Source: JADJDM01 sp044352985 (GTDB lineage: Bacteria; Bacteroidota; Bacteroidia; B-17B0; Aurantibacillaceae). From it: a DNA stretch of 64,000 bases. This document shows positions 26,829-35,961 of this stretch, one piece after another. Each line of letters begins with the position of its first letter. The first letter of the stretch is position 1. Where the stretch lies: the NCBI GenBank assembly GCA_044352985.1, contig JBILCU010000006.1:124001-188000 (forward strand), read 5' to 3'. The notes beneath the pieces were generated by a model. The model had not been told where the DNA came from. It saw only the letters and a program-made list of their open reading frames with translations, and searched no databases. Position numbers and translations under genes: made by a program.

Positions 26829-27179
26829 TCATCCTTCCAATACAACACTTACCTTTTCCACGTTTCCATTCATTGGAGGGTTTATTTTGGTTACTTTAAC
26901 CTGGCAATTTGTTAATTGAGGAAACTTTTTTTTCAAACGGTCTAAAATTCTTTTTCCAACGTGTTCAATTAATTTGGAGCGAATCGCCATCTCTTCTTTC
27001 ACGATGTGATAAACATCTACATAATCAATTGTTTTTGTTAAATCGTCATTTTCTGCTGCTTCAGTAAAATCGACTTTCATGCTAACATCAACAATGTAAT
27101 TGCCACCAATTTTACCTTCTTCATTTAAACAACCATGAAAGGCATAAACACTTATTCCTTCAACATTAATGATATGCAT
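26829..27179 (-). CDS. folB: Dihydroneopterin aldolase
   Basis: 116 residues, the usual length. FolB converts 7,8-dihydroneopterin to 6-hydroxymethyl-dihydropterin and glycolaldehyde in folate synthesis. Family landmarks are YAFHGCLNEEGKIGGNY near the start and the catalytic-lysine block VTKINPPM. The start overlaps the dnaJ stop by 1 nt, so it is the last gene of a grpE-dnaJ-folB unit. Confidence 0.93.
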   Translation of the reverse strand: MHIINVEGISVYAFHGCLNEEGKIGGNYIVDVSMKVDFTEAAENDDLTKTIDYVDVYHIVKEEMAIRSKLIEHVGKRILDRLKKKFPQLTNCQVKVTKINPPMNGNVEKVSVVLEG

Positions 27180-28327
27180 TATTCAAAATATTGTTTCATG
27201 CGTTCAAAAAATCCTTTTTCTTTTTTATTTGGGTTGGGCTCAAAATTCTTTGAATTTTTAAGCGTCTCCATCATTTTTCGTTCATCTGAGCTTAAGCTTG
27301 TTGGCGTCCAAACATTAATGTTTACCAATAAATCACCTTTTCCGTATGAATTGATTTCAGGCAATCCTTTTCCTTTTAAACGCAGTACTTTTCCACTTTG
27401 TGTACCCGGTTCTAATTTTATTTTTGCTTTTCCTTCCACCAAAGGAACCTCAACGTTTGTTCCTAAAGCTGCTTCAGCAAAATTTACATAGCAATCGTAA
27501 AACAGGTTTGCACCATCACGCTTTAATTCTTCGTGTTCTTCTTCTTCAATAGCAATAATTAAATCTCCATTAACTCCTCCGCGTACAGCTGCGTTTCCTT
27601 TACCCGACATAGAAAGTTGCATACCATCTGCAACACCTGCAGGAATATTAATTGTGATTAATTCTTCTCCACGCACAACCCCGTCGCCATGGCAAGTTGT
27701 GCATTTATCTTTAATGGTGCGACCTTCACCGCTACAAGAAGAACAAGTGCTTTGTGTTTGCATTGCTCCCAATATGGTTTGTGTAACGCGTGTTACAACA
27801 CCTTGCCCGTTACACATTCTGCACGTGTCATATGATCCGCCTTTTGCACCGGATCCACTGCAGGTGTTGCAAGCCACCATTTTATTAACCTTTATTTTTT
27901 TCTCGGTACCATTTGCAATTTCTTGTAGATTTAATTTTACTTTGATGCGCAAATTTGTTCCTCGGTTCGCTCTTCTTCCGCCTCCGCTTCTGCTTCTTCC
28001 GCCACCACCAAAAAAAGAATCTCCGAAAATATCTCCGAATTGTGAAAAAATATCGTCCATGTTCATGCCGCCACCTTGGAAACCACCACCGCCAGCTGCA
28101 CCTCCCATACCTGCATGACCAAACTGATCGTAACGCTGACGTTTATTAGCGTCACTCAATACCTCATACGCTTCAGCTGCTTCTTTAAATTTTTCCTCTG
28201 CTTGCTTATCTCCAGGGTTTTTATCCGGATGGAATTTTATGGCCAGCTTACGGTATGCTTTTTTAATCTCATCTGCTTCGGCATTTTTTGAAACACCTAA
28301 TATTTCGTAAAAATCTCTTTTAGACAT
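27179..28327 (-). CDS. dnaJ: Chaperone DnaJ
   Basis: 382 residues with all class-I Hsp40 parts. The J-domain (1-70) has HPD in KFHPDKNPGD. A Gly-rich linker (about 75-125) follows, then a zinc domain with four CxxCxGxG repeats (CNTCSGSG, CRMCNGQG, CSSCSGEG, CTTCHGDG) and the C-terminal substrate-binding domains. It stimulates the ATPase of DnaK, which is not in the window. It lies 24 nt downstream of grpE. Confidence 0.98.
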   Translation of the reverse strand: MSKRDFYEILGVSKNAEADEIKKAYRKLAIKFHPDKNPGDKQAEEKFKEAAEAYEVLSDANKRQRYDQFGHAGMGGAAGGGGFQGGGMNMDDIFSQFGDIFGDSFFGGGGRSRSGGGRRANRGTNLRIKVKLNLQEIANGTEKKIKVNKMVACNTCSGSGAKGGSYDTCRMCNGQGVVTRVTQTILGAMQTQSTCSSCSGEGRTIKDKCTTCHGDGVVRGEELITINIPAGVADGMQLSMSGKGNAAVRGGVNGDLIIAIEEEEHEELKRDGANLFYDCYVNFAEAALGTNVEVPLVEGKAKIKLEPGTQSGKVLRLKGKGLPEINSYGKGDLLVNINVWTPTSLSSDERKMMETLKNSKNFEPNPNKKEKGFFERMKQYFE

Positions 28328-28351
28328 GTATATGTTTTTTATAAATTCGGA

Positions 28352-28987
28352 TTAGTTCCCGATTACCACTTTAGCGTATCGAATAACTTTTCCGTTTAAC
28401 GAATAACCTTTTTCAATTTCATCAACCACTTTTCCTTTTAAATCGTCGTTTGGCGCAGGAATACTTGTTATGGCTTCCATTACATCGGCATCAAATGTTT
28501 TTCCTGAAGCCTCCATTTCTTCCAATCCTTTTTGTTTAAGTGTTGATTTTAATTTGCTGTAAATTAATTGAACACCTTCTGCAATAGTATTTATATCTCC
28601 TGTTTTATCTGCCGCTTTCAGTGCACGTTCAAAATCATCAATAACTGGTAAAATGGCTTTAAAAAAATCTTCACCGGCCGTTTTAATTAATTCTCCTTTT
28701 TCACGCACGCTTCTTTTTCTGTAATTATCAAACTCAGAATATAATCTAAGGTATTTGTCTTTTTCTTCAGCTATTTTTTTCTCCAGTTCAATAATTTGTT
28801 GTTCGTTAGAAGAAGTTTCTGTGTCATTTTTACCTGAATCATTCGATTCAGGTGTCGAATTTTCAGTAGTAGCTTCAGTGTTTTCAGCGGTTGTTCCCTG
28901 ATTTATGGTTTGCTCATCTTTCAATGCCTCTTCGTTATTGGTACTCATGGATTTTATCTTTTTTAAAATTTTACTTTTTAAACTCAT
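28352..28987 (-). CDS. grpE: Nucleotide exchange factor GrpE
   Basis: 211 residues. An acidic, low-complexity N-terminus (about 15-65) is followed by a coiled coil (IIELEKKIAEEKDKYLRLYSEFDNYRKRS) and the C-terminal beta domain with the family block GKVIRYAKVVIGN. It releases ADP from DnaK. An alternative start at the second Met (MSTNNEEALK, residue 14) is equally plausible. It heads the grpE-dnaJ-folB unit. A -7-like TATCTTTG (minus strand, 29026-29033) and a 16-bp palindrome lie upstream. Confidence 0.95.
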   Translation of the reverse strand: MSLKSKILKKIKSMSTNNEEALKDEQTINQGTTAENTEATTENSTPESNDSGKNDTETSSNEQQIIELEKKIAEEKDKYLRLYSEFDNYRKRSVREKGELIKTAGEDFFKAILPVIDDFERALKAADKTGDINTIAEGVQLIYSKLKSTLKQKGLEEMEASGKTFDADVMEAITSIPAPNDDLKGKVVDEIEKGYSLNGKVIRYAKVVIGN

Positions 28988-28999
28988 TTTTTAATTGCG

Positions 29000-29015
29000 T
29001 TTTGATTAATCAAAA
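29000..29015. promoter_or_regulatory. 16-bp perfect palindrome in the grpE leader
   Basis: TTTTGATTAATCAAAA lies 12 nt ahead of the grpE ATG and just downstream of the likely transcription start set by the minus-strand TATCTTTG at 29026-29033. It is not the CIRCE operator. It could bind a repressor or form a short hairpin. Confidence 0.4.
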
Positions 29016-29135
29016 CCTTTGCCATCAAAGATACAATGAAAAAATGTCATTAATATAAATAATGGGCAGTAAGGGTATTTTTAAAACAATATTTCAACGG
29101 AATTTGTTTAAATTTTTCAAACTTTTTATAAAACA

Positions 29136-29162
29136 AAAGCCCTGTATTATTTACAGGGCTTT
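29136..29162 (-). terminator. Terminator of the secreted-protein gene cluster
   Basis: AAAGCCCTGTA, loop AATAA, TACAGGGCTTT on the minus strand: an 11-bp perfect stem with a T-rich run after it. It lies about 80 nt past the stop of the 29244-29861 gene. Confidence 0.75.
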
Positions 29163-29243
29163 AGCTTATTATGATTATAAAATTCAATTTTTAGTAGTTC
29201 TACATTTCCGAAATCTTTGCGGATTGTTTAGTATTTATGAATT

Positions 29244-29861
29244 TTATTTAAATTTTATTGCTACATCATTTTTTGATGAACCATACACAACACCATCAAA
29301 ACTTAACTTTTCTTTTGTAGCTTTTTTAATAATTTTATCTATTTTTTCCTGATGACTTGGACAAGTGCCTAATAATAGTTGCTGTCCTACACCCGATACG
29401 CTGTATTTCCCTATGATGTCATAATTAACTACTGGCTCGCATTCTATAAATACAAGTTTTCCTTCATTTTTTTTAACACGAGCAATTGCATTGTCCTTAG
29501 ATTTATCCTTCCAAGTAATAGCCATATCTCTATCTGATGTTCCAACAATAACCGCATCATATATTCTACCTTGATTAGCGGCCTCAATATTTGCGTTTTT
29601 AACTGTTGCATCAAGTAATTGCTGCGGTGAAATACAATTTATGTTTTCAATTGTGTTTTTAAAAGTAAATGAAACTTCATATTCATTAACCGGTTCATTC
29701 CAAAAAAATGCTAATTTATTGTTTGTTTTATTTACTCGAGCAAGAGAATAGTCTATTTGTTGTTGTTTAATATCGTTAAAAGCCAAGGTTGTAAATACAA
29801 GTACAACTGTAAATAGTTTAGTTGCGATAATTTTTGCATTATTTATTTTTTTTGTTTTCAT
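29244..29861 (-). CDS. Secreted hypothetical protein with an internal duplication
   Basis: 205 residues with an N-terminal hydrophobic segment (about 14-28) that looks like a signal peptide or anchor. The rest is two copies of an ~80-residue unit. Copy 1 runs from SLARVNKTNNKLAFFWNEPV to SDRDMAITWK, and copy 2 from AIARVKKNEGKLVFIECEPV to SKNDVAIKFK. Each has one cysteine in the middle. I do not recognise the family. It is the last gene of a three-gene minus-strand cluster with a T9SS protein and a lipoprotein, 25 nt from the former, so an envelope role is likely. Confidence 0.75.
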   Translation of the reverse strand: MKTKKINNAKIIATKLFTVVLVFTTLAFNDIKQQQIDYSLARVNKTNNKLAFFWNEPVNEYEVSFTFKNTIENINCISPQQLLDATVKNANIEAANQGRIYDAVIVGTSDRDMAITWKDKSKDNAIARVKKNEGKLVFIECEPVVNYDIIGKYSVSGVGQQLLLGTCPSHQEKIDKIIKKATKEKLSFDGVVYGSSKNDVAIKFK

Positions 29862-29886
29862 ATAATTATATTTAAAAGGTTATTAA

Positions 29887-32709
29887 TTATTTAATTACAA
29901 CTAATTTTTTTGTTACCACTGAATTGTTTATTGTTATGCGGCAAAAATAAATACCAGCTAATAAATTATTAGGTTCAAATAAAGTTGTATAAATGCCCTC
30001 ATTTAAAGTGCCTTCAAATAATTTTGACACAGGTCTTCCGGTAAAATCAAACACTTCAATTTTAATATTTGATTTTTGCGTTAAAGAGTATTTAATGTTT
30101 GTGTAATTAGTAAATGGATTAGGATACGCTTCAACTAAACTAAATTTATTTTCATAGCTTTCAGCTTTTGTTATTGATCCACTTGTATTTGGCTCAGAAG
30201 TTCCACTTACGTCGAGATTGTTTCCTAATGTAAATGCTCGCAATACAAGGTTTAGGTAATTATTTCCAAATCTAACTCCATTAATAGGAGCTATTGGAGC
30301 TTGACCAGTAACTTCATCAGCTTCTTGTGTAATCATAAATAAATTATTTCCATTATCAAAAGAAGTTACAATATCCGCAACATAAACATTTGGATCACCC
30401 AAAGTAGCTGTGTCTGTGTTTTCTACCCAAGTGTTTGGATTTTGAGCATCATTAAGAATCATATACAAAACCCCTTCATCTGGATTAAGCGTATCTGCAT
30501 ATAATTGTATTGCTTGATAAGTCAAAGCTGTATAGCCGTCTCTATTTACTGCCACCTTTAGTTTAGAAAAATAATAGGATGTATCACTATCCGTATAAGG
30601 AGCGCCCCATGTTTGATTAGCAACATCCCAAGAGTGGGCGGTAATTCGTTTTTCAAATTCACCTTCAGTGTTATAGTGCGTTGAAGTATATGCAATAGAA
30701 CCATAAATGTCATTAAAATCCATACTTAATTCATCAAAATTGGTCATTCCATCATTAGCTATTAATACTTGAGGCGCAGACCAATTAGTACCATTCCAAA
30801 TTTGGAAAACAATTTCACTATTATATGTACTATCTGTGCCATCAGGGTCGTTTATCCAGCTTGCTATAGCGTTTAAACTATCTGTGTATGCAACATTTAC
30901 GTTTCTATTTGTACCAGGAAGATTAACAAGTAATTGAGAATTACCGAAATTCCAAGCTGAACCTGTTTCTTCAAGAGTGCAAAAATAAATGTCTGAAGAG
31001 TTATTATCAATATCTGCTGCTACCCACGTAATTAAACCGTAATTTCCTTTGCCCATTATAACATTTGCATTCCCGTCTGAACGGCCGCTTTCAATTGAAG
31101 TAACATCATCAGATAATTGGAATGGGGTTAGAAATGACCCATTATTATTATCATAAATAGTAGCCCAAATATCTTGAGATTTTAGTATGTTACTCAAATC
31201 TTGATTAGTAGAATCAAAATTACTAGTATTATATCGGCTTTCTGTCCAAGTAATCAATGCGGAGCCACTTGGCATTATGGCAACTTTAGGGTTTGATATC
31301 ACATCCTTATTAGTAATAACATCCAATGGTTGCGAAAATACACCCGAATTATAATCTAATTCGGCAAACTGTATCTTTTGCTTTTCACCATCATAATCTA
31401 GCCAAACAGTATATAGCTTATCATTATTAGCTGAAAATGAAGGTTGCGAAAAATAATTTTGTACTTCAAAAGCTGGATCATTTTGAATTGTAGCCGTATA
31501 GCCTGATTTAGCATCTACTTCATCATATATTAATTTTGCGCCATAAGGTGTTTTTAATTGATCGCCCCATGTTTTTGAATAAAATGTTTTTTCTATTCTT
31601 CCCTTTTTAGAAAGCCAACCAATGCCTAATTTATAATCAAGCGCCCCTGCAATTTCTAAACTTATTCCGAATAGTGGGTTTACTTGTTGTGTTGGTATGG
31701 TAACATAGTTAAAACCTCCCCCAATAGAACCCCTTGCAATTATACTTCCACCGACACTTGCTACTAAAGCATCTACAGATACTCTTAATGTACCCTCGCC
31801 GTTTATTTTTGCAGTTACTTTTGTTTTCTCACCTGCTATATCAATAAAACCCCAAGTACCTGAGTTATTATCAAATCCAAATACTAATTGACCAGTTATT
31901 GAAGCATTAAACTCTATACCCCCATCAATTTTTATAGCAATTGGTATTGGACCAACAGGGAATCTAAATGCAGGAAATTTTATTTTAAAAGTAGGTGAAG
32001 TATATGTTCCGTTTATTTGAATTGCTAAATTAAAATTGTCATCAAGCGTTAAGCCATTTATAGTAGACAGCTGATACGTGTAAGGAATATTAATTTGATT
32101 AAATACATTCAATTCAAAGTTTGCAGACGGATTAGTTAATGTTGAATTACTTGCTGCTTGTGTATAATCATATTGTATATGTATTTTAACATTTGAATTA
32201 AGGATCTCATAAGGGCGAGAACTTAAACCAGGCACATCATTTGGCATAGGATTAGCTGAGCTCGATAAAATAGGTAAAACTGCATCTAATTCGATTGTGC
32301 TTCCTAATACAGTAACATTGGTTGCAGAACCTCCATTATTAATCCAACTTGGAGTAGATATTATATCTAATATTAAATCATTTGAGTAACCTAATGAATT
32401 ATCAGATGCATCAAAAAATTCGGCCGAGATAACAGTTCCAGAAGGAAGAATACCCATGTCTGCTTCCCAATTAAAGCCATCAGAGCCATCATTATCTACA
32501 AAAGAGTCGTATTGTGTTATATATGAGGCGTCAGTAGCATAAAACACTGTTTTTACGGTATTAGGTAACTCTATTACGTTGATAGTGTTTGTAACTGGTG
32601 TAATCCCCTCTACAAATGTACCATTACCTAATGATGCAGAAATGTCTTGACCATTTAATGAACTAATTGAAGAGTAAAGTACAATAAAAAAAAGTATTAT
32701 TTTTTTCAT
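29887..32709 (-). CDS. Large secreted protein with T9SS type A C-terminal signal
   Basis: 940 residues. A signal peptide (about 1-20, ending in LNGQ) is followed by several hundred residues of beta-rich sequence with no catalytic motif I recognise. The middle section (about 410-800) has recurring blocks such as ALITWTESRY, GLITWVAADI and AIASWINDPD, suggesting a beta-propeller. The last ~80 residues (AYPNPFTNYTNIKYSL...VFDFTGRPV...GIYFCRI...KKLVVIK) are the type A T9SS sorting domain. Middle gene of a cluster with a lipoprotein (19 nt upstream) and the duplicated-domain protein. Confidence 0.87.
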   Translation of the reverse strand: MKKIILFFIVLYSSISSLNGQDISASLGNGTFVEGITPVTNTINVIELPNTVKTVFYATDASYITQYDSFVDNDGSDGFNWEADMGILPSGTVISAEFFDASDNSLGYSNDLILDIISTPSWINNGGSATNVTVLGSTIELDAVLPILSSSANPMPNDVPGLSSRPYEILNSNVKIHIQYDYTQAASNSTLTNPSANFELNVFNQINIPYTYQLSTINGLTLDDNFNLAIQINGTYTSPTFKIKFPAFRFPVGPIPIAIKIDGGIEFNASITGQLVFGFDNNSGTWGFIDIAGEKTKVTAKINGEGTLRVSVDALVASVGGSIIARGSIGGGFNYVTIPTQQVNPLFGISLEIAGALDYKLGIGWLSKKGRIEKTFYSKTWGDQLKTPYGAKLIYDEVDAKSGYTATIQNDPAFEVQNYFSQPSFSANNDKLYTVWLDYDGEKQKIQFAELDYNSGVFSQPLDVITNKDVISNPKVAIMPSGSALITWTESRYNTSNFDSTNQDLSNILKSQDIWATIYDNNNGSFLTPFQLSDDVTSIESGRSDGNANVIMGKGNYGLITWVAADIDNNSSDIYFCTLEETGSAWNFGNSQLLVNLPGTNRNVNVAYTDSLNAIASWINDPDGTDSTYNSEIVFQIWNGTNWSAPQVLIANDGMTNFDELSMDFNDIYGSIAYTSTHYNTEGEFEKRITAHSWDVANQTWGAPYTDSDTSYYFSKLKVAVNRDGYTALTYQAIQLYADTLNPDEGVLYMILNDAQNPNTWVENTDTATLGDPNVYVADIVTSFDNGNNLFMITQEADEVTGQAPIAPINGVRFGNNYLNLVLRAFTLGNNLDVSGTSEPNTSGSITKAESYENKFSLVEAYPNPFTNYTNIKYSLTQKSNIKIEVFDFTGRPVSKLFEGTLNEGIYTTLFEPNNLLAGIYFCRITINNSVVTKKLVVIK

Positions 32710-32728
32710 TTAATTGAAGTGATTTTTA

Positions 32729-33190
32729 CTAATAAGTCAACTGAATAGAAGTACAAGATTTTGTTGCATCAAAAGTTACATTGCCTTCCCAAATTGTAAT
32801 TCCTAAATCATCTACTACTTTATAGGTTGCTGATTTAGTTTTGTCTTTACCTAAATCTTTAGTTACTCTTACTACTCCATTTTGTGTACAATTTGGATCG
32901 CCAGTGTAGTAAACACTTGCTGCCGCAGAACCTATTAAACTTCCATCAACATAGTATTTTAAACTTGTACTTGGCGGAGTATCATTAATTAAATTATTTG
33001 CAGTTGATTGATTATGCCAAAATTGAATAGTTGCTTTATAAGTACAACTTCCATCATCTTTTTTACATTCATCGCAATAGTTTGTAGCGTTTGAATCAGT
33101 ACACCCTTTTTTACCACATGAACTTAAAGTAACTAAAACAACAAATAAAGTTGTAGTAAATAAAATTAGATTTCTCTTTATTGATTTCAT
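32729..33190 (-). CDS. Cys-rich surface lipoprotein
   Basis: 153 residues. The signal peptide ends in the lipobox LSSC (Cys about 25), so it should be a lipoprotein. Just after it comes GCTDSNATNYCDECKKDDGS, close to the GCTDPxAxNYxPxAxxDDGSC motif common in Bacteroidota surface proteins. The remaining ~100 residues are a beta-rich domain of unknown role with a Cys pair. It is the first gene of the cluster facing the XRE regulator. Confidence 0.8.
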   Translation of the reverse strand: MKSIKRNLILFTTTLFVVLVTLSSCGKKGCTDSNATNYCDECKKDDGSCTYKATIQFWHNQSTANNLINDTPPSTSLKYYVDGSLIGSAAASVYYTGDPNCTQNGVVRVTKDLGKDKTKSATYKVVDDLGITIWEGNVTFDATKSCTSIQLTY

Positions 33191-33256
33191 AATTTAAAAA
33201 TTTTTTTTCCTTACTCTTTTTCGGTTTTTCAGGTTACACCGTTTAAATACACATTA

Positions 33257-33283
33257 AATCATGATAGACGTCATTTCATGATT
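33257..33283. promoter_or_regulatory. 8-bp inverted repeat in the lipoprotein/XRE intergenic region
   Basis: AATCATGA and TCATGATT are separated by 11 nt that contain the palindrome GACGTC. It lies 66 nt upstream of the lipoprotein start and could be an operator for the divergent pair. Confidence 0.4.
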
Positions 33284-33318
33284 AGATTGTGCTTTTATAT
33301 ATATAAAACAAATTTATA

Positions 33319-33336
33319 GTAATGTATTTACATTAC
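33319..33336. promoter_or_regulatory. 18-bp palindrome, candidate operator of the XRE regulator
   Basis: GTAATGTATTTACATTAC has two perfect 8-bp arms around TT. It lies 34 nt ahead of the XRE gene start in the shared promoter region. The size and symmetry suit a dimeric HTH repressor, so autoregulation and control of the divergent secreted genes are inferred. Confidence 0.5.
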
Positions 33337-33370
33337 CAAATTTTTAATAAGAAACGTCAACTTAGTTGAT

Positions 33371-33664
33371 GTGGATACCGATAAGGACTTTTTAATTAAA
33401 CTTGGAGCAAATATTAAAAAGCATCGTATGCTCTTTAATATAAGTCAGGTTGAGCTGGCTAACAGAATAGGTATGGATAAACAAAATTTATGGACAATTG
33501 AAAAAGGAAAATCTAATCCACAAATATTAACTTTAGTGAAAATTGCTGGAGGTATAGGTATTACATTACCAATTCTTTTAGGGTTTGATTTTGAGTATGA
33601 AAATTATACTGAAAAATCATCTATCTATTTGCCTCGTAAACACAAAAGAAAAAATCAATTATAA
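33371..33664 (+). CDS. XRE-family helix-turn-helix regulator
   Basis: 97 residues, starting at GTG. The HTH_3 domain spans about residues 8-64 (LGANIKKHRMLFNISQVELA through TIEKGKSNPQILTLVKIA). There is no second domain beyond a basic tail, so it is a minimal DNA-binding protein. It diverges from the lipoprotein/T9SS cluster across 180 nt carrying two inverted repeats, a common arrangement for a local regulator. Confidence 0.85.
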   Translation: MDTDKDFLIKLGANIKKHRMLFNISQVELANRIGMDKQNLWTIEKGKSNPQILTLVKIAGGIGITLPILLGFDFEYENYTEKSSIYLPRKHKRKNQL

Positions 33665-33793
33665 TTTATTACATTATATATTAATTCAAATAAAAACTTA
33701 TCACTACAAGTTATGGGTTTTTTCTCATGAATATAGTATATTTAAGTAGCGGTATTGATTCCATTATAATAATTGGTATTTTTGTTAACCTAA

Positions 33794-34408
33794 ATGAGTC
33801 CTCCAATTGTTTTGCCCTCCGCTTTTTTTCCAAATTTGGCTTATTTTTCCTTTTTATTGAGTGAAAAAGTTCTTTGTATTGAAGTTCATGAGCATTTTAT
33901 AAAACAAAGTATTCGAAATCGTTTCGTTATTGCTAGTCCCCAAGGTGCGTTGCCTTTAAGTATTCCTCTTGTAAATTCAGGCAATAAAACATGTACCGGA
34001 GAAAAGCTCATTTCTTATCAAGAACCTTGGCAAACCAAATATTGGCGTGCAATAGAAAGCGCTTATCGTAATTCGCCCTATTTTGAGTATTTTGAAGAAG
34101 AAATAAAATCAGCATTCTTTTCAAAACATGAATTGTTGGTTCATTACAACGAAACTGTTTTGCATGCTGTTTTTAACGTGTTACGTAAAAGCGTAGCATT
34201 AACAACTACAACAAGTTATCAAGCAAATTATGAATTAGACTTTAGAGACGAGCAAAAAATAAACGCTAGAATTACTCATTTTTCGGAGTACTACCAGGTG
34301 TTTAAACCCACAACTGGTTTTATTCCAAACTTAAGTATTCTTGATCTTTTATTTAATGAAGGATTGTTTAGCGTAAATTATTTATTGAATTTAAAAACTA
34401 CTAATTGA
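33794..34408 (+). CDS. WbqC-family protein
   Basis: 204 residues that match the WbqC-like family: N-terminal ALPSAFFPNLAYFSFLL-type start (here VLPSAFFPNLAYFSFLL), KQSIRNRFVIASPQGALPLS, and EPWQTKYWRAIESAYRNSPYF in the middle (landmarks only). Members occur near polysaccharide and amino-sugar genes and may be acyl- or aminotransfer-related, but the reaction is not established. No neighbouring gene helps. Confidence 0.82.
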   Translation: MSPPIVLPSAFFPNLAYFSFLLSEKVLCIEVHEHFIKQSIRNRFVIASPQGALPLSIPLVNSGNKTCTGEKLISYQEPWQTKYWRAIESAYRNSPYFEYFEEEIKSAFFSKHELLVHYNETVLHAVFNVLRKSVALTTTTSYQANYELDFRDEQKINARITHFSEYYQVFKPTTGFIPNLSILDLLFNEGLFSVNYLLNLKTTN

Positions 34409-34450
34409 ATAGCTTCTGACTCTAATATTTATGCCTTGAAATTTATACCT

Positions 34451-35863
34451 TCAGGGTTTTCCGTTTAAAGATAAATTTTCATCGCCTGGCTGATAAGGCA
34501 AATAACTAAAAATAAACTGCAACATTTCTTCTGTAGTTTGCATGCTTTCGTTTCCTTCGCCTTCGCTGATGGTTTTAGGTGGATGATAAGGATTATTAGG
34601 GTTTTTAGATGTGTTATCATAGGTTGCATACACATGTATCACCGAACCAGCAGGTAGTTTAACCATTTTAGGAAAAGTATAATAATACTGCCACCTGAAA
34701 TCCCAGTTTTTAATGCGAATTAATTTTGTTGTATCACCGTTCGGCAGCAAGGCAAATGCCGTCATGGTTTTTCCAATTAAATGCATGTGTGGATTTACAG
34801 ACAATATGGAAATATCTTCGGGGGTTTGCCATTGTGTATGAAACGTTTTAATTTCTTCGGGAGCAATTACCAAAGCAGGTTGAATGGGAGCTACACCGAA
34901 GGTTCCTAGTTGCAACTCCTTAATAGGACGTTGCGGGGCTGATTTTGCAAAAAACACATTTACACATGATGAATCAATAATATCTTTTGAACTTGGACCA
35001 TAATGTATATTTGCTAATAAAATCGCTCCATTTTTTTTTAGTGCGTAACCACCAACTCCAGTCGGATATACAGGTGGACTGTATCCCGGCAAGTAATACA
35101 CGGCGTTTGGCGAAAGTTGAGGAAATTCGGGTTGAAGTTTGTCTTTGTAATTCAAACTCATTTTCGAAAATTGTTCTTTAAAATTGCTTCGTACATCCGG
35201 CAATACAGAGGCGCCGGCAAACTGATCAAACTTTCTATTTTCGTTATAGGAAATTAAATGCCCGTTTACGTGATGAATGAGTTTACGTTTATTCGGAACA
35301 AATTCAAAATAACTTACAAAGGTATCTTTAGGTATTTTATAAGGTAATTTCACAGTTAAAAAATGATCTGCTCCATTTCCTTTTAATTCAATAGCTTTTT
35401 GTAATGGAATTACTAAATCCGGTTTTCCAAAAAATGAGCCCTCATAAAATTTAGGTAAAGCAGGAACTTGAGTGCTATCTCCAAGTTGTTTGCCTTGCTG
35501 CACCCACTTTTTAATCAAATCAATTTGTGCAGAAGTTAAAACGCGTTCCCCTATAAAGTGTGTATATTCAGGATCTGCAGGCCAGGGAGGCATGTAGCGC
35601 GTTTCGGTAACAAATTTTATTTTATTGGCCGCTTTGAGTGCGTCCTGATAAGTCAATAAATTAAATGGTCCTGCTTGCCCAGGACGGTGACAAGTAACAC
35701 AATTAGCATTTAAAATAGGAGCAATATGCTTTGAATAGGTAATCAGAGAATCATCTGTTTTAATAGAATCAGAAGAAGTTGAATTGTTTTGCGAACAAGA
35801 AAATAAAACCAAGCAGATGCCTGTAAAGAATACTATAATACTATTTCTTAAAAGCCGCTTCAC
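34451..35863 (-). CDS. Cytochrome c fused to a copper-type monooxygenase-like domain
   Basis: 470 residues. The N-terminus is a lipoprotein signal (LVLFSCSQN). A cytochrome c domain at about 43-125 has the heme site CVTCH (55-59) and the likely axial Met in MPPWPAD (Met91). The rest resembles the PHM/dopamine beta-hydroxylase fold and keeps what look like all six copper ligands: His197-His198 (LIHHVNGH), His287 (NIHYG), His359 and His361 (NPHMHLIG) and Met447 (TTEEMLQF). It is probably periplasmic or outer-membrane attached. A substrate-hydroxylating, heme-fed copper enzyme is inferred; the substrate is unknown. Confidence 0.82.
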   Translation of the reverse strand: MKRLLRNSIIVFFTGICLVLFSCSQNNSTSSDSIKTDDSLITYSKHIAPILNANCVTCHRPGQAGPFNLLTYQDALKAANKIKFVTETRYMPPWPADPEYTHFIGERVLTSAQIDLIKKWVQQGKQLGDSTQVPALPKFYEGSFFGKPDLVIPLQKAIELKGNGADHFLTVKLPYKIPKDTFVSYFEFVPNKRKLIHHVNGHLISYNENRKFDQFAGASVLPDVRSNFKEQFSKMSLNYKDKLQPEFPQLSPNAVYYLPGYSPPVYPTGVGGYALKKNGAILLANIHYGPSSKDIIDSSCVNVFFAKSAPQRPIKELQLGTFGVAPIQPALVIAPEEIKTFHTQWQTPEDISILSVNPHMHLIGKTMTAFALLPNGDTTKLIRIKNWDFRWQYYYTFPKMVKLPAGSVIHVYATYDNTSKNPNNPYHPPKTISEGEGNESMQTTEEMLQFIFSYLPYQPGDENLSLNGKP

Positions 35864-35961
35864 AATGCAACCAAATTAATAAAAACTGCTTTATGAAGTA
35901 TAGTTTAAAAATAAATTAAGTGATAGAAATAAATATGCTGCTACCTGCAGATCTAATAAAA

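Noticed and set aside
27654..28118. 154-codon plus-strand ORF over dnaJ
   Set aside because: It is an antisense shadow of the Gly/Cys-rich part of dnaJ, rich in Pro as expected from reversed Gly codons.
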